Translations under genes and position numbers: made by a program
Origin: Chrysomallon squamiferum
Lineage: Eukaryota; Mollusca; Gastropoda; Neomphalida; Peltospiridae
DNA: 64,000 bases
Assembly: GCA_012295275.1 (NCBI GenBank)
Contig: CM022670.1
Location: forward strand, 21,449,146-21,513,145
Reading direction: 5' to 3'
Shown: piece after piece, positions 61,411 to 64,000 of the stretch
How the letters are laid out: each line of letters starts with the position of its first letter
Position numbering within the stretch: position 1 is the first letter of the stretch
The notes under the pieces: model-generated
Database searches by the model: none
Told to the model about the DNA's origin: nothing
The model's input: the letters and a program-made list of their open reading frames with translations, nothing else

Positions 61411-62494
61411 TTTTTATTTTTATTTTTGTATTATAATTATTTTAAATAAAAAAATATAAAAATTTTAATCTTAAAAAGAACAAGAGAAATTAACAGAAAA
61501 TCAAAAATAAATCCTCCCCTGACAAAGCTGACACACTTATTAGTTTATTATGAGCTTTATTTAACCTTCCACCAGTTAAATTATTTTTAAAAAAAAACCC
61601 TGTTTTACAGCATTCTCCAAACACCACCCTCACAATCATATAATATAAAATCAAAGTTTATAAAACCCAGGAGTATATGAAGACATTAAACACTCCCTAT
61701 TTCTAATCAATATTTTTACATCATTTGTCAAAAAAACACATCTCATTTGTTGGACTTTGTTTTTCAGTCTGCCCTACATCCAAACAGTTATTAATAATTA
61801 TTAATTATTTTAATCCTTTTTTAGTATTTAACACAGAAAAATAAAATGATAAAATGATGCCATATATCTGCATTAAGACTATAAGTGAATGTTATCAATT
61901 ATTCTCTCTTTTCTGAAGTTAGCAGTTAAACTTTATTACAGAAATCATGTCATTATCTTGCATTGGAATCAATATTTTCCTTTTTTTTTCTTTTTTTTTT
62001 TTTTTTTCTTTTTTCTCTTTTTCTTACAGTAAAGAACATAGCTGTGTCAAACCAAACAAAAAATAAAAATAAAAAAATAAAATCATAATGTCATCTTTCT
62101 TGAACTATGTGTAACTGCATCTATCATCTAGATATAATTAAAATTGGCTCTTTGTGACCTTTTAGAATGTTGTTTGAAACAGAATGTCTCTCATGATTAA
62201 ATACATGGAATTATACGTATGGAATAGGCTTATGAGTTCACAGATTTATAATATTGTTTGAACTGGAAGGACACTTTTGATTAGGCATATAGATTTATAC
62301 TTAAACTTGTATGTAGTCATTTGATCCAGATTTAGGATATTGTTAGTAAAATGTCATTTTTGATTAAATACATGGATTTACACATGAAGTTTCCTTTGGC
62401 CATTTGATATCTGATTTATACACAAATAAACACATACAAGTATTAATGTTTGATCTTTTTAATTGATAAAATTAAATAATCAAATAAATAAATT

Positions 62495-62530
<36 letters not shown>

Positions 62531-63265
62531 TAATAATAATAATAATAATAAATTAAATTAAAATGAAATAAAAAATTTTCTAGAACCAGTGAAAACTTAA
62601 AAATAAAAAAAAAAAAAAGAAAGAAAAAAAAAAAAAAAAAAGAATACAAATAATACTACTACTACTAATAATAAACAACAAAAAGCATAAAAAAGCAAAA
62701 CAACATGAAAGAAACCAATGAAATATGAAGAGATGAAGTGAAATCATTAGTTTTGATTAATATGTCTGAAACTATATTTTGATCTGCTGCAGACGAATAA
62801 ATAATCATTAAAGTTCTGTAGCCATTACTGCATTATTTGCTTTAGGTAAAACACATCCACGCAACATCAACTGCATTCTCACATTCAGTTCTCAAAACAC
62901 ATACCATGAAATATATGCCTTTTTTCTGGTGGAAACATTTTATTTTATTTTATTTTATTTAAATGGATTTGATATGAAAAATCAACTTAAAATATACACA
63001 CACACACACACACACGTTGATCTATCTGAGCCAAAAAAACACAACTAAATAAATAAATTAATAAAATAAAAAGCATGTTGAAAATCCAGTTTTATTTAGC
63101 ACATAAAGCTGGAAAAAGCATAGGATGAAATTTTATTAGGCATGGAAATTAAGTGGGTTTTATTTTTAATTTTTAAAAAAGTTTATAACTGAAATTTAAA
63201 AAAAAAAAAAAACTATTGTGTTGGTCATGGATGAAAATAGTAATAAAAAGATATTATTGAAATAA

Positions 63266-63305
<40 letters not shown>

Positions 63306-64000
63306 TAAAGGAAGACAAATAATTATATAGTAAACACAAAAATAAACTATTATATTTGAAATAATTGTGTATCCATAGCAACCGGTTAATCTGGATTAAA
63401 TTACAAACCAAAACAATTAGCAATATGCCACTAAATATGTTTAGCTGGGCATGGAAGCTGTGCTTTGACTCTTTTGCTACTGATACATCAAAGCAGTTAA
63501 AATATAAATGCATTCAAGCAAGGAACAAGATAAAAACATTTAATAACAATAATCTGACCAGTTTGGCATTAAGTGAATACAGAATGAAATAAGCTTTTAT
63601 GCTTTGTTTGCCACTGTAAAGATATTAAGCACTTACTAATATTATATTTGAAAAGAAATCATTGATTTTATTTTCACAGTGTGAAAGGGATAGATAAAAA
63701 AAAAAGCTCTACATAGCTATGTGCATAGTCTGTTCAGGATAATGTGTAATTAGTTTAAATGTCCATGTGTTAGAACAATTTAAAAAAAAAAAAAAAAAGA
63801 AAAATCCTTATTTGGCCCTTTTATGTGTGACCAATTTCAGTAAAAGGTATCACAAAACATTGAGTATTATCACTGTTTTAGGAATTGCAAATAAATTTAA
63901 AAAAATAAATAATATTTTTTTATTTTTTATTTAGCATGTAAGTTGTAATAAATGTCTTATTTTGTTTGTTTTTATTGGTTCTTTTTAATGCAGTTGGGTA
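60674..64000 (-). other. TRPC upstream intron, low-complexity, no exon recognised
   Basis: Since the exon ending at 60673 begins in phase 0 within the pre-S1 region, the ankyrin-repeat exons are further upstream on the minus strand. None was recognisable here. The stretch holds (ATT)n at about 61258-61410, (AAT)n at about 62497-62552, A-rich tracts at about 62600-62641 and (CA)n at 62996-63015 and 63270-63304. Three degenerate ~86-bp repeats lie at about 62165-62385. Confidence 0.6.

Noticed and set aside
63268-63592. Opposed open frames near the right edge as possible TRPC upstream exon
   Set aside because: Neither matches the TRPC region expected before the HPHCQQ exon, and one runs into a (CA)n repeat.

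Overview
This is a window of an AT-rich, intron-dense metazoan nuclear genome, most likely a mollusc. The evidence is spliceosomal genes with GT/AG introns, a canonical polyubiquitin gene, a calnexin gene and a TRPC channel gene. It also holds two short interspersed repeats that I associate with molluscan genomes: a tract reading like ATGAATGTTTAA..ATATATCGGCTGTTGG, and one reading like AAGGTGCATATAAAAGATCC..GGCAGCGGGTTTCCTCTC. The species cannot be named from the sequence. No bacterial or viral genes are seen.

Layout. 1-485 (+): last coding exon of a spartin-like senescence-domain protein, followed by its 3' UTR. 2423-3796 (-): hexameric polyubiquitin gene with an intron in the 5' UTR and a TATA/CRE promoter near 4690-4712. 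4720-6870: intergenic, rich in microsatellites. 6879-25139 (+): calnexin gene. A perfect ER stress response element lies at its promoter, an inferred untranslated first exon ends at 6980, 21-22 coding exons follow, and two consecutive alternative exons each encode a transmembrane segment. 25140-37900: no recognisable gene; it contains a duplicated ~2-kb block and SINE-like fragments. 37921-45916 (+): 3' part of a single-pass receptor gene with cysteine-rich exons, a sushi/CCP domain, a transmembrane segment, a long acidic/PPPPY cytoplasmic linker and a C-terminal death-like domain. 45917-54358: repeats, namely a minisatellite, a SINE-like fragment, a nearly perfect 1.42-kb tandem duplication carrying a broken Gypsy-type integrase fragment, a MITE with TTAGGG units inside, and a FLYWCH-like remnant. 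54359-60673 (-): 3' two-thirds of a TRPC channel gene (S1 to C-terminus); its ankyrin-repeat 5' exons lie beyond 64000. 60674-64000: intronic or intergenic, low complexity.

The genes form no operon or pathway cluster. Shared themes are limited to proteostasis (polyubiquitin and calnexin are divergent neighbours with stress-type promoters) and membrane signalling (receptor, TRPC). The strongest leads are the exact ERSE at the calnexin promoter, the duplicated calnexin membrane exons, a reading-frame break at one calnexin splice junction, the sushi-TM-death-like receptor architecture, and a predicted 38-nt microexon that repairs the TRPC reading frame.

All exon boundaries were read by eye from splice consensus, reading frame and family similarity. 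They have no transcript support here.
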